From positions 23,965-87,964 of the forward strand of contig URGL01000003.1 of the NCBI GenBank assembly GCA_900547405.1: a DNA stretch of 64,000 bases, read 5' to 3'. The notes under the pieces were generated by a model. The model saw only the letters and a program-made list of their open reading frames with translations. It was not told the DNA's origin and did not search any database. Within the stretch, counting starts at the first letter, position 1. The number at the start of each line of letters is the position of its first letter. The translations under genes were made by a program, and so were the position numbers. Shown here piece by piece: positions 16,667-25,490 of this stretch. Source of the DNA: an uncultured Eubacteriales bacterium. GTDB lineage: Bacteria > Bacillota > Clostridia > Oscillospirales > Oscillospiraceae.

Positions 16667-18664
16667 ATGCCGGAAGCGCTTCAAAGCATTTTGCCGCAAT
16701 TCTTCCCGGAGGGGGTCCTGTCCTGCAGCCGGTATGGCTGCGGGCACATCAACGAAACCTATCTGGTAACCGCCCGGAATGGGAAGCGATATATTTTACA
16801 GAAGGTCAGCACCCTGGCATTTCCGGATGTAAAGGGATTGCAGGAAAATATCACCGCCGTCACCGCCCACCTGCGGGGGAAAAATCCGGACCCCCGGGGG
16901 ACCCTGCACCTGGTCCCCACCGTTACCGGAGAGAGCTGGTACGCCCTCCGGCCGGACAGCAATTGGCGGGTATTTGACTACATAGAAGACAGCATCTGCC
17001 TGGAGGCTCCCCGGTGCCCGGAGGACTTTTATGAGAGTGCCCTGGCCTTCGGCGGCTTCCAGCAGGCACTGTCCGACTTCCCGGCGGAGACCCTCCACGA
17101 AACCATCCGGGATTTCCACAACACCCCGGCCCGCTTCCGGCAGTTCAAGGAGGCCCTTGCCCGGGATCCTCTGGGCCGGGCGGCGGAGGTGCGGCAGGAG
17201 ATCGACTTTGCCCTGGCCCATGAGCAGGTAGGCAGCGCCCTGGTGGACCAGCTGGCCCAGGGGGTCCTGCCCCTGCGGGTGACCCACAACGACACCAAGC
17301 TGAACAACGTCATGCTGGATGCCAAGACCCACGAGCCCCTGTGCGTCATCGATCTGGACACCACCATGCCGGGCCTCAGCGCCTACGACTTCGGAGACTC
17401 CATCCGCTTCGGTGCCGCCACGGCACCGGAGGACGAGCAGGATCTGAGCAAGGTGGAGATGGATCTGGACCTGTACCGGATCTTCACCCGGGGCTTTCTG
17501 AAAGCCTGCCCGGCTCTGACCGAGGCAGAGCGGGCCTCCCTGCCCCTGGGGGCTCTGGTGATGACCCTGGAGTGCGGCATCCGCTTCCTGGCGGACCACA
17601 TTGATGGGGACCGCTACTTCGGCATCCACCGGGAGGGTCAGAACCTGGACCGGGCCCGGACGCAGTTCAAGCTGGTGGCCGATATGGAAAAAAAGTGGGA
17701 AGAAATGAAAAAAATCGTGGAAGAGGAGTATTCAAATATGCAGAAACCGGTTCTTGTGGTTATGGCCGCCGGTATGGGCAGCCGCTACGGCGGACTGAAG
17801 CAGATCGACCCGGTGGGGTCCAAGGGGGAGGCCATCCTGGACTACTCCCTCTTCGATGCCCGGGAGGCTGGCTTCGAAAAAGCCGTGATTATCATCAAAA
17901 AGGCCATTGAGAAGGACTTTATGGAAACCGTCGGTGCCCGGCTGAAGCAGGCCCCCATGGAGATCCGCTATGCCTTCCAGGAGCTGGACAAGCTCCCTCA
18001 GGGCTACGCCGTCCCCCAGGGGCGGACCAAGCCCTGGGGCACCTGCCACGCCGTATGCTGCGCCGCCCAGGTTATCGGTGACGCGCCCTTCGCCGTCATC
18101 AACGCCGACGACTACTGCGGCAAGGCCGCCTTCCGGGAGATCTACCAATACCTGAGCACCCATCACGATGACGACAAATACCGCTACTGCATGGTGGGCT
18201 ACGAGCTGGGCAACACCGTGACCGACAACGGCTCCGTCGCCCGGGGGGTGTGCCAGGTGAACGGCCAGGGCTTCCTGGATGCCGTGGTGGAACGGACCCG
18301 CATCGAAAAGTACGAAGGCGGCATCCACTACACCGAGGACGGCGGCGAGACCTGGACCGATCTGGACGGGAAAACCCCTGTCTCCATGAATATGTGGGGC
18401 TTCACCCCCAGCTTTGCCAAGGAGAGCATTGCCCGGTTCCCCGCCTTCCTGGACAAGGCCCTGAAAGAGAATCCCATGAAGGGGGAGTATTTCCTGCCCT
18501 CCACCGTTACGGCCCTGCTGGCCGAGGGCAAGGCCACAGTACAGATGCTCTACTCTCCGGACAAGTGGCACGGCGTCACCTACGCCGCCGACAAGCCCGT
18601 CGTGGTAAAAGCCCTGGCGGATATGACAAAGGACGGACTGTACCCCGACGGACTGTGGGGATAA
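16667..18664 (+). CDS. Bifunctional sugar 1-kinase (APH fold) / sugar-nucleotidyltransferase fusion
   Basis: 665 residues in two parts. Residues 1 to about 340 are an aminoglycoside-phosphotransferase-fold kinase similar to N-acetylhexosamine 1-kinase, with the catalytic loop THNDTKLNN and the metal site VIDLDT. Residues from 358 are a nucleotidyltransferase with the signature MAAGMGSRYGGLKQ and INADDYCG. Together they could make a sugar 1-phosphate and then an NDP-sugar. AAGGAGG precedes the ATG. An internal GAGGAG lies 9 nt before Met358, so a separate nucleotidyltransferase could also be made from the same mRNA. It stands alone between its own promoter and a terminator; the sugar is not known. 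Confidence 0.85.
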   Translation: MPEALQSILPQFFPEGVLSCSRYGCGHINETYLVTARNGKRYILQKVSTLAFPDVKGLQENITAVTAHLRGKNPDPRGTLHLVPTVTGESWYALRPDSNWRVFDYIEDSICLEAPRCPEDFYESALAFGGFQQALSDFPAETLHETIRDFHNTPARFRQFKEALARDPLGRAAEVRQEIDFALAHEQVGSALVDQLAQGVLPLRVTHNDTKLNNVMLDAKTHEPLCVIDLDTTMPGLSAYDFGDSIRFGAATAPEDEQDLSKVEMDLDLYRIFTRGFLKACPALTEAERASLPLGALVMTLECGIRFLADHIDGDRYFGIHREGQNLDRARTQFKLVADMEKKWEEMKKIVEEEYSNMQKPVLVVMAAGMGSRYGGLKQIDPVGSKGEAILDYSLFDAREAGFEKAVIIIKKAIEKDFMETVGARLKQAPMEIRYAFQELDKLPQGYAVPQGRTKPWGTCHAVCCAAQVIGDAPFAVINADDYCGKAAFREIYQYLSTHHDDDKYRYCMVGYELGNTVTDNGSVARGVCQVNGQGFLDAVVERTRIEKYEGGIHYTEDGGETWTDLDGKTPVSMNMWGFTPSFAKESIARFPAFLDKALKENPMKGEYFLPSTVTALLAEGKATVQMLYSPDKWHGVTYAADKPVVVKALADMTKDGLYPDGLWG

Positions 18665-18674
18665 AAACGAAAAG

Positions 18675-18714
18675 CCGGCCCCTCATTGGAGATCATGCTC
18701 CAATGGGGGGCCGG
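18675..18714. terminator. Terminator between convergent genes
   Basis: CCGGCCCCTCATTGGAG pairs with CTCCAATGGGGGGCCGG (one imperfection) around a six-base loop. It lies between the stop codons of the fusion gene and the patatin gene and can serve both strands. Confidence 0.8.
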
Positions 18715-18717
18715 TCC

Positions 18718-19623
18718 TTATACCGGCGCGCCCAGGTAGGTGCCCAGGGCCTCCGCGGCGTTCATGGCATCGGTATAGCCCTGCCAGTAGAGGGCTCCCA
18801 GCTTTTCCATATTGCCCTCCACCCGGCTGACGGAGATGGGCCGCTCCGGCGCCAGGACAAAGACCCGGCCTTGGTGCTCCAGGGCCTTCAGCTCTTCGCA
18901 CAGCTCGTTGTAGGTCAGATTCATCCGGTCCGTAGCCCGGGCGAATTCCGGCCAGCGGCGGTAGACCCGCTCTGCCGTAGCTTTCTCCTTGGGCTTTTTC
19001 CGGAAATCCCGGTGCCGGGTGCGGATGACCACGATTTTCTCAAAGCCCTGGTCCAGGGCCCAGCGGAAAGGAATGCCGCAGGAGCAGCCTCCGTCCAGGC
19101 AGGGGATCCCCTCCACATCCACCATAGGGGTCACAAAGGGCATGGAGGCCGAGGCCTTGGCGGCGGCATAGATATCGCAAGACCCCCGCTCCCAGAAGAT
19201 AGGCTCCCCGGTGCGGCAGTTGGTGGCCTCTACCACAAACCGGCGCTTGGGATCCAGAAACCGGGCGGCGTTCAGGGGCTCGATGGCGTTGTAGTCATTC
19301 AGAAGATAATCCAGACGGATCAGACTCCGGCTCTTTTTGATGGCCCCGGTGCCGATATAGTCCGAATCGTGACGGTGCCCCAGATTGGCTCTGGCGGACC
19401 GGCCGATCTGGCCGGAAACGTAGCTCATCCCCGCCAGAGCCCCGGCGGAAACGCCCACGGTGCAGGAGAAGTTGATTTCCCGCTGCATCCAGGCATCCAG
19501 AGCCCCCTGGGTATAGAGCCCCCGAAAGGCTCCGCCCTCCAGCACCAGGCAGCCCCTGACTATCCGCTCCCCCGCCTCCCCGGTGGGGATGGCGGAGAGG
19601 CAGCTGTAAACATCGTGATTCAT
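18718..19623 (-). CDS. Patatin-like phospholipase
   Basis: 301 residues. The oxyanion loop GGAFRGLYTQG, the nucleophile elbow GVSAGALAG and the catalytic Asp in LDGGCSCG give the Ser/Asp dyad of patatin-like acyl hydrolases (RssA/YjjU type). No signal peptide, so probably cytosolic or membrane-associated. The ATG at 19623 has GGAGGG 6 nt upstream; the frame stays open through the repeat upstream, but those codons are not conserved. A role in lipid turnover is inferred. Confidence 0.88.
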   Translation of the reverse strand: MNHDVYSCLSAIPTGEAGERIVRGCLVLEGGAFRGLYTQGALDAWMQREINFSCTVGVSAGALAGMSYVSGQIGRSARANLGHRHDSDYIGTGAIKKSRSLIRLDYLLNDYNAIEPLNAARFLDPKRRFVVEATNCRTGEPIFWERGSCDIYAAAKASASMPFVTPMVDVEGIPCLDGGCSCGIPFRWALDQGFEKIVVIRTRHRDFRKKPKEKATAERVYRRWPEFARATDRMNLTYNELCEELKALEHQGRVFVLAPERPISVSRVEGNMEKLGALYWQGYTDAMNAAEALGTYLGAPV

Positions 19624-19689
19624 GGCAAGCCCTCCAAATTTATTTTGGCTGGATTTTACCAGAAATTGGGGAAGAATGCAAGGGGAAAA

Positions 19690-19875
19690 AGCCCCCGCCG
19701 GAGGTCGCCTTCCCCCACGGGGAAGGTGGACCGGGCGCAGCCCGGGACGGATGAGGGGCCCAGCTCTCCAAAAGAACCGGGCCCGGTCTTGATCGTTAGG
19801 TGTCCCCTCCACACCCGCCGCTGCGGCGGCACCCTCTCCAGCAGGAGAGGTCAGGGGATTTCCCCTCATCCGTCA
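19690..19875. repeat. Dispersed two-hairpin repeat cluster
   Basis: A type-A unit (19709-19758): CCTTCCCC/GGGGAAGG hairpin, then CCGGGC-GCA-GCCCGGG hairpin, then ACGGATGAGGGG. A type-B unit in the opposite direction follows (19802-19850), with CCCTCTCC-type and GCCGC/GCGGC hairpins and the tail GTCCCCTCCACACCCG. A fragment of another A tail ends the block. Confidence 0.8.
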
Positions 19876-19923
19876 CGGGCTTTTGTCGTTTTGACGGTAC
19901 ATCAAAAAATTATAAAATTTTTG

Positions 19924-19952
19924 TTTACTTTTTATAAACTAAGTGTTATACT
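19924..19952 (+). promoter_or_regulatory. Promoter of brnQ
   Basis: TTTACT (19924-19929), 17 bp, TATACT (19947-19952). A CCTCCGC/GCGGAGG hairpin follows in the short leader (about 19964-19982). Confidence 0.55.
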
Positions 19953-20013
19953 CGGTCACATACCCTCCGCAAACCGCGGAGGCAAAAACAAATCTTCAGA
20001 AAGGAAGGTACGA

Positions 20014-21354
20014 ATGATGAAACGGAAATTGACAGCGAGGGAAATCGTGGCTGTAGCCAGCTTATTGTTTGGTCTGTTTTTTGGCGCAGGCAACCTGATT
20101 TTCCCGGTACACATGGGACAAATGGCAGGTGCGAACTCCGTAGTAGCCATCCTGGGCTTTGTCGTAACGGCGGTCGGCCTTCCTTTGCTGGCCATTGTAT
20201 CCATGGCCCTGTCCCGCAGTGAGAGCCTGGCAGAGCTTTCCGGCCGGGTAGGCAAGCACTACGGCATCTTTTTCACCTGTCTGCTGTATCTGACCATCGG
20301 ACCCTGCTTCGCCATTCCCAGATGCGCCTCCACCTCCTTTACGGTGGGCATGGCCCCTCTGGTGGGGGAGGATCAGCAGGCCCTGGCCCTGCTGATTTTT
20401 TCTACCATTTTCTTTGCCCTGGTGCTCTATTTCTCCCTGCGGCCCAGCGGCATCCTGACCTACGTAGGCAAGGTCATCAATCCGGTGTTTCTGGTGTTTC
20501 TGCTGCTGCTGATCATTGCCGCTCTCCTCAATCCCACAGCCGGGCTCGCCGAGGTTGCTCCCGAAGGAAATTATGTAAATCATCCCTTCGTCACCGGCTT
20601 CCTGGAAGGCTACAACACCATGGACATCCTGGCGGCCCTGGCCTTCGGCATTACCATTGTCCAGGTCATCAAGGAGCTGGGGGTGGAGAAGCCCCAGGAC
20701 GTGGCCGGAGCCACCTACCGGGCAGGCCTGTTCAGCAGCCTCCTGATGACTGTGATCTATGCCCTCATTACCCTGATGGGCGTTTTCAGCCGGGGCGTTT
20801 TCGCCACCAGTGAAAACGGCGGCATTGCCCTGACCCAGATCGCCCACCACTACTTCGGGCCTGCCGGTCAGCTGATCCTGGCCGCCACCGTGACCCTGGC
20901 CTGCCTGAAGACCTCCATCGGCCTCGTCACCTCCTGCGCCGAGACCTTCGGCCTTCTCTTCCCCAAGGTCAGCTACAAGGCCTGGACCATTGCTTTCAGT
21001 GTCTTCCCCCTGGTGGTGTCCAACTTCGGCCTGACCCAGATCATTACCCTCTCCCTGCCGGTGCTTATGTTCCTGTATCCTCTGGCCATTACCCTGATCC
21101 TGCTGACGGTCTTCGGGAAGTTCTACGACAATGACCGGAAGATCTATGTCAGCGTCACCGCCTGCACCTTCCTGGCAGCCATCCTGGACCTGCTGAACGC
21201 CTTGCCGGCCTCTGCCATAGAAGCCATCCATGTGACGGGGCTTCTCAACTGGGCAGGACGGACCCTTCCCCTCTTCAGCCTGGGACTGGGCTGGCTCCTC
21301 CCGGCAGCCATCGGCCTGGTCATCGGCCTGGTGTGGAGGAAGGTAAAGCCCTAA
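20014..21354 (+). CDS. brnQ: Branched-chain amino acid transport system II carrier (BrnQ)
   Basis: 446 residues with about twelve transmembrane helices. The first helix, with FGLFFGAGNLIFP, is the family hallmark and part of the cation/substrate site of this LIVCS-family symporter for Leu, Ile and Val. AAGGAAGG precedes two adjacent ATG codons (20014 and 20017); either could be used. It is monocistronic, with its own promoter and a terminator inside the repeat downstream. Confidence 0.93.
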   Translation: MMKRKLTAREIVAVASLLFGLFFGAGNLIFPVHMGQMAGANSVVAILGFVVTAVGLPLLAIVSMALSRSESLAELSGRVGKHYGIFFTCLLYLTIGPCFAIPRCASTSFTVGMAPLVGEDQQALALLIFSTIFFALVLYFSLRPSGILTYVGKVINPVFLVFLLLLIIAALLNPTAGLAEVAPEGNYVNHPFVTGFLEGYNTMDILAALAFGITIVQVIKELGVEKPQDVAGATYRAGLFSSLLMTVIYALITLMGVFSRGVFATSENGGIALTQIAHHYFGPAGQLILAATVTLACLKTSIGLVTSCAETFGLLFPKVSYKAWTIAFSVFPLVVSNFGLTQIITLSLPVLMFLYPLAITLILLTVFGKFYDNDRKIYVSVTACTFLAAILDLLNALPASAIEAIHVTGLLNWAGRTLPLFSLGLGWLLPAAIGLVIGLVWRKVKP

Positions 21355-21590
21355 ACCAAGCAGCCCCCGCCAGAGGCAGCCTTCCCCTGCGCTTAAGGTG
21401 GACCGGGCGCAGCCCGGGACGGATGAGGGGAGCCGCACCTAGAATAAGGAAACAGGCTGGGTTGAATGGGAAACACCCCCGTTCAATCCAGCCTGTTTTT
21501 CACTTTTCGGTTGTTTTCCCTCATCCGTCAGGGCCCTTGGCCCTGCCACCTTCCCCGTAGGGGAAGGCGACCTACCGGCGGGGGCTTTTT
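21355..21590. repeat. Dispersed repeat pair flanking the brnQ terminator
   Basis: A type-A unit (about 21377-21430) has a decayed first hairpin. A second unit points the other way (21511-21590) and combines an A-type first hairpin with a CAGGGC/GGCCCTG second hairpin. The two surround the terminator and together form a large inverted repeat. Confidence 0.75.
21451..21497 (+). terminator. brnQ terminator
   Basis: AACAGGCTGGGTTGAA pairs with TTCAATCCAGCCTGTT (one G-U) and is followed by a T-run. A similar ACAGGCT hairpin sits at 32932-32997. Confidence 0.8.
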
Positions 21591-22189
21591 TATTTCACCC
21601 CGTACATCTTTACGGACATCTCCCAGCTGACAGCGTAGCCGATGGCGGCAGCGGCCAGCACGGCGGGGGGTGCCAGGGTAGGCAGGGGCGGCAGGGTCTT
21701 GACGGCGAAGCAGAAGGAGCAGAAGAAGCAGATGGCCACGTAGTAGACGATCCGGCCTTTTTCCACGCCGAATTTAAAGAAGAAGGGCATACACAGCTCG
21801 ATGGAGAGTAACCCCGATGCCAGGGTCAGGCCACTCAGCTGCGTCAGATCTGCCAGTTCGAAGTTACCGGAAATGGCAGCACCCAGGCCTCGAAACGCCG
21901 TCAGCACCGCCGCAGTAGGCACCACCAGCAATAGGCCCAACAGGTACTTTTCCCCCACAATCGTCCCCTTGGACACCGGCAGACAGCCGCAGAATTCGTT
22001 CCAGTGGCTCCGCTCGTCGTAGGACAGCGAGCTCACCGGCAGCAGGCCCATCATGAGAATGGGGTAGGCAAAAAAGAAGGGATTGTCCTGGGAAAACAGG
22101 GATACTACCCCAAATACCCCTACCACCAGCAGCATACTTTTGCAGTAAGCTTTCAGTTGGTAGGCATCCTTTAACAGCAGCGCTTTCAT
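21590..22189 (-). CDS. ABC-2 type transporter permease
   Basis: 199 residues with about six hydrophobic helices. It begins MKALLLKDAYQLK, typical of small ABC-2 permeases (the ABC-2 transporter/YtrB-partner group). It starts one base after the stop of the ATPase gene. With the ATPase and GntR regulator it forms a YtrA-like three-gene exporter operon of the kind induced by cell-envelope stress; the cargo is not known. Confidence 0.82.
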   Translation of the reverse strand: MKALLLKDAYQLKAYCKSMLLVVGVFGVVSLFSQDNPFFFAYPILMMGLLPVSSLSYDERSHWNEFCGCLPVSKGTIVGEKYLLGLLLVVPTAAVLTAFRGLGAAISGNFELADLTQLSGLTLASGLLSIELCMPFFFKFGVEKGRIVYYVAICFFCSFCFAVKTLPPLPTLAPPAVLAAAAIGYAVSWEMSVKMYGVK

Positions 22190-22190
22190 G

Positions 22191-23027
22191 TTACTCCGCC
22201 TCCTTGCTCATATAGATAAACAGCTCTTCCATGGTCACGGGGCTTACCTCCCTGCCCTTGGGCAGGGCGCTCCGCTTCACGAGGGCCTCTACACCGTAGG
22301 GGCTCTCTTTTTTATGAAGCACCCCCTCCTCCGGTAGGGTTTCCAGGTCTGCCTTTGTGCAGTGGACCACTCCGTACTCCCCCAGCAGATAGTCCTTCTC
22401 TTCGCAGAGCATGAGTTTTCCCTTGTGGAGGAAGGCCACATAGTCACAGAGCTTTTCCAGGTCGCTGACGATGTGGGAGGAAATGAGCACAGACCCGCCC
22501 TCCCGGGCAAAGTCTAAGAGGATATTCACCACCTGATCCCGGACCACCGGATCCAGCCCTGACGTAGCCTCGTCCAGCAGGAGGAGCTTTGCCCCGTGGC
22601 TCAGGGCAATGGCCAGTCCCAGCTTCATCTGCATCCCCTTGGAATAGTCCCCGAATTTCTTGGTTTCCGGCAGGTCAAAGGTTTTCAGGAACCTGTGATA
22701 GGTTTCCGGATCCCAGTTCTGATAGATCGGGGCCATGATCTTCTCCACCTGAATGGCCGTCACACAGGGCGGCAGCCCTACGGTGTCCATCACCACCCCC
22801 AAATCCTGCTTGACCGCCACATTTCCCCGGCTGTCCTGGCCCAGGACGGTGACGGTGCCGCCGTCGGAGTGGAGCATATCCAGGATGATCTTGATTGTGG
22901 TGGTCTTTCCGGCACCGTTCTCCCCCACCAGCCCCAAGACGCAGCCCTCCGGCAGGGTCAGGGACAGGTTCTCCAGGGAGAATCCATCATAATGCTTCGA
23001 TAAGTTTCTAATTTCCAGTACGTTCAT
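22191..23027 (-). CDS. ABC transporter ATP-binding protein (YtrB/BcrA type)
   Basis: 278 residues. Walker A is GENGAGKTTTIK near residues 36-47, the signature is YSKGMQMKLGLA (degenerate LSGGQ), and Walker B is KLLLLDEATSGLDP. It overlaps the GntR gene by 4 nt (ATGA). It energises the adjacent ABC-2 permease. Confidence 0.9.
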   Translation of the reverse strand: MNVLEIRNLSKHYDGFSLENLSLTLPEGCVLGLVGENGAGKTTTIKIILDMLHSDGGTVTVLGQDSRGNVAVKQDLGVVMDTVGLPPCVTAIQVEKIMAPIYQNWDPETYHRFLKTFDLPETKKFGDYSKGMQMKLGLAIALSHGAKLLLLDEATSGLDPVVRDQVVNILLDFAREGGSVLISSHIVSDLEKLCDYVAFLHKGKLMLCEEKDYLLGEYGVVHCTKADLETLPEEGVLHKKESPYGVEALVKRSALPKGREVSPVTMEELFIYMSKEAE

Positions 23028-23401
23028 AGCCGTTCCTCCAGGGCGAATGTTACCATTTCCAGCAGCTCTTCTTTGGCAAGCCCCGCCTCCAGGGCCAGAC
23101 GCAGAGCTTCGTCGATGTGTTCTTCTATTTTTTTCAAATTTTCCTCCCGCAGAAGCTCCACATTCCGGGGGGCCACATAGCAGCCCTTGCCGGGGACAGT
23201 GTAAAGGAAGCCGTCCTTCTCCAGCTCCTCATAGGCCCGCTTGGTGGTAATGAAGCTGATGCGCAGGTCCTTGGCCAGGGCCCGGATGGAGGGCAGCAGC
23301 TCGTTTTCCTGTAAGCTCCCGGAAAGGATCTGGGATCGAAGCTGGGTATAGATCTGGTCGTAGATGGGCGTGCCGCTTTTGTTATCGATGAGTATATCCA
23401 T
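23024..23401 (-). CDS. GntR-family (YtrA subfamily) transcriptional regulator
   Basis: 125 residues: an N-terminal winged helix (IYDQIYTQLRSQILSG to the VPGKGCYVA wing), then a short helical tail of about 45 residues, the size seen in YtrA-type regulators without an effector domain. GAGGTGA precedes the ATG. The promoter upstream is overlapped by a palindrome, which points to autoregulation of this regulator/ATPase/permease operon. Confidence 0.88.
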   Translation of the reverse strand: MDILIDNKSGTPIYDQIYTQLRSQILSGSLQENELLPSIRALAKDLRISFITTKRAYEELEKDGFLYTVPGKGCYVAPRNVELLREENLKKIEEHIDEALRLALEAGLAKEELLEMVTFALEERL

Positions 23402-23411
23402 GGAATCACCT

Positions 23412-23452
23412 CTGTATATATCGATTATATACAGTAGATACAGTTTTGTCAA
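23412..23452 (-). promoter_or_regulatory. Consensus promoter and GntR operator
   Basis: The -35 TTGACA (23447-23452) and -10 TATAAT (23424-23429) match consensus exactly with a 17 bp spacer. CTGTATAT (23412-23419) and ATATACAG (23427-23434) form a palindrome over the -10 and start region, the expected repressor site. Confidence 0.75.
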
Positions 23453-23496
23453 GAGGTTTTTCTCCCTCCATACCGATATAAGCATACTGATTTCTC

Positions 23497-23525
23497 TGGA
23501 CAACTGTCTTTCCCTATGGTATACT
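23497..23525 (+). promoter_or_regulatory. Promoter of the corrinoid-activation gene
   Basis: TGGACA (23497-23502), 17 bp, TATACT (23520-23525), 32 bp before the ATG. Confidence 0.65.
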
Positions 23526-23557
23526 AAAGCAAAAACGGAAGAAAGAGGGTTCCCTAT

Positions 23558-25486
23558 ATGCCAAAAGTCATTTTCCAAATTGAAGGCGGCAAGCCTGTTG
23601 CCGCTGAATGCAATGTGGGCGACAACCTTCTGGAGCTGGCCCGGCGGTCCAATGTGGCCATCGACGCCCCCTGCTCCGGCAACGGCTCCTGCGGCAAGTG
23701 CCGTGTAAAGCTGGTGGAGGGCGACCTGGAAAGCATCCAGACCCGGCACATCTCCGACGAAGAATATGCCGAGGGCTGGCGGCTCAGCTGCTCTTCTAAG
23801 GTAGCCGGGGACTGCACCATTTTTGTGCCGGACATTGCCTCCGCCTATCAGTCCCGGATGAAGACCGCGGATCTGTCCTCCCCCAAGGAGGTAGCCATCT
23901 TCGACAAGGCCCAGGAGGACCTGAAAAAGAGCGGCATCCATTTCGTCAATTCCTACCGCAGCCTGGTCCTGACCATGACCGAACCCAGCCTGGAGGACAC
24001 CATGCCGGACAACGAGCGGCTGACCTGGGCCATTGAGGACGCTCTGGGGGTGGAGACCGTCCACATCCCCCACACGGTGATGGTCCGTCTGGCCACCACC
24101 CTCCGGGAGCATGACTTCCACGTCTGCGTCAAGGGCCGCCTGGAAGGGAAGACCTTCACCTGTATGGAAATCTGCGGCCCCCAGGACAGGGGCATCTACG
24201 GCTGCGCCATCGACATCGGCACCACCACCGTGACCATGGTCATGACGGACCTGACCAGCGGCAAGATCCTGGCCAAGGGCTCCTCCGGCAACGGCCAGAT
24301 CCGCTACGGCGCAGATGTCATCAACCGGATCATTGAGCAGGGCAAGCCCGGCGGCAAGAAGAAGCTCCAGGATGCCATCATCAAGGAGACCCTGGTCCCC
24401 ATTATGGTGGGCCTGTGCAAGTCCGCCTCCCTCAATCCCCGGAGCATTCTGAGCCTCTGCGTAGGCGCCAACACCACCATGAACCATCTGTTCGTAGGGG
24501 TGGATGCCCAGAGCGTGCGGATGGAGCCCTATATCCCCAGCTTCTTCCACTGGGACGGGCTGCTGGCCGGGGATGTGAACCTCCCCGCCAATCCTCTGGC
24601 AGAGGTCCGCATTGCCCCCAACATCGGCTCCTACGTAGGCGGCGACATCACCGCCGGCACCCTGGCCTCCGGCATCTGGGACCGGGACGAAATGAGCCTG
24701 TTCATCGACCTGGGCACCAACGGTGAGATCGTCTTCGGCAACCGGGACTTCCTTATGAGCTGCGCCTGCTCCGCCGGTCCCGCCTTTGAGGGCGGCGACA
24801 TCTCCTGCGGCATGCGTGCCACAGACGGAGCCATTGAGGCCTGCACCATCGACAAGAGCACCATGGAGCCCACCCTCTCCATCGTGGGAGACCCGGGCCA
24901 GAAGCCCGTGGGCATCTGCGGCTCCGGCATCATCGACATCATCTCCGAGCTCTTCCGCTGCGGCATCATCAACGCCAAGGGCCTCTTCGTCAAGGAGGGC
25001 CGCCGCATCCGCCGGGACCACCACGGCATGGGCCGTTACGTTCTGGCCGAGGCCAGCGAAAGCGAGACTGACCGGGAGATCTCCATCAACGAGGTGGATA
25101 TCGACAACTTCATCCGGGCCAAGGGCGCTATTTTCTCCGCCATCGACACCCTGCTCAAGAGCGTGGACATGACGGTGGAGGGCATTGACGACGTGTACGT
25201 AGCCGGCGGCATCGGCTCCGGCATCAATATGAAAAACGCCGTGAACATCGGTATGTTCCCGGATGTGCCCCTGGAGAAGTTCCACTACATCGGAAACTCC
25301 TCTCTGACCGGCGCTTACGCCATGGTCATGAGCGACGAGGCCAACCAGAAGACCGCCGAGGTGGCCTCCAACATGACTTATCTGGAGCTCAGCACCCATC
25401 CCGGCTACATGGACGCTTTTGTGGCGGCCTGCTTCATCCCCCACACCGATTCCCGGCTGTTCCCCCACAGCGTACAGGAGGCATAA
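23558..25486 (+). CDS. RACE-type reductive activator of corrinoid proteins (2Fe-2S ferredoxin plus ASKHA/DUF4445)
   Basis: 642 residues. The N-terminal ferredoxin domain has Cys39, Cys45, Cys48 and Cys78 in the plant-type 2Fe-2S pattern. A linker domain follows, then a large ASKHA ATPase domain with DIGTTTVTMVM, DLGTNGEIVFG and the late VAGGIGSG block. Such proteins use ATP to drive one-electron reduction of inactive Co(II) corrinoid cofactors on methyltransferases. No corrinoid protein or methyltransferase gene is adjacent, so its partner must be encoded elsewhere. AGAGGG precedes the ATG. Confidence 0.88.
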   Translation: MPKVIFQIEGGKPVAAECNVGDNLLELARRSNVAIDAPCSGNGSCGKCRVKLVEGDLESIQTRHISDEEYAEGWRLSCSSKVAGDCTIFVPDIASAYQSRMKTADLSSPKEVAIFDKAQEDLKKSGIHFVNSYRSLVLTMTEPSLEDTMPDNERLTWAIEDALGVETVHIPHTVMVRLATTLREHDFHVCVKGRLEGKTFTCMEICGPQDRGIYGCAIDIGTTTVTMVMTDLTSGKILAKGSSGNGQIRYGADVINRIIEQGKPGGKKKLQDAIIKETLVPIMVGLCKSASLNPRSILSLCVGANTTMNHLFVGVDAQSVRMEPYIPSFFHWDGLLAGDVNLPANPLAEVRIAPNIGSYVGGDITAGTLASGIWDRDEMSLFIDLGTNGEIVFGNRDFLMSCACSAGPAFEGGDISCGMRATDGAIEACTIDKSTMEPTLSIVGDPGQKPVGICGSGIIDIISELFRCGIINAKGLFVKEGRRIRRDHHGMGRYVLAEASESETDREISINEVDIDNFIRAKGAIFSAIDTLLKSVDMTVEGIDDVYVAGGIGSGINMKNAVNIGMFPDVPLEKFHYIGNSSLTGAYAMVMSDEANQKTAEVASNMTYLELSTHPGYMDAFVAACFIPHTDSRLFPHSVQEA

Positions 25487-25490
25487 ATCA

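Noticed and set aside
18250..20013. Upstream extension of the BrnQ frame
   Set aside because: The frame runs through the fusion gene in another frame, the convergent patatin gene and a repeat; the ribosome site and promoter place the start at 20014.
23024..25468. Long minus-strand open frame covering the corrinoid activator
   Set aside because: Only its last 125 codons (GntR regulator, start 23401) are coding; the rest is antisense to the activator gene and crosses two clear promoters.
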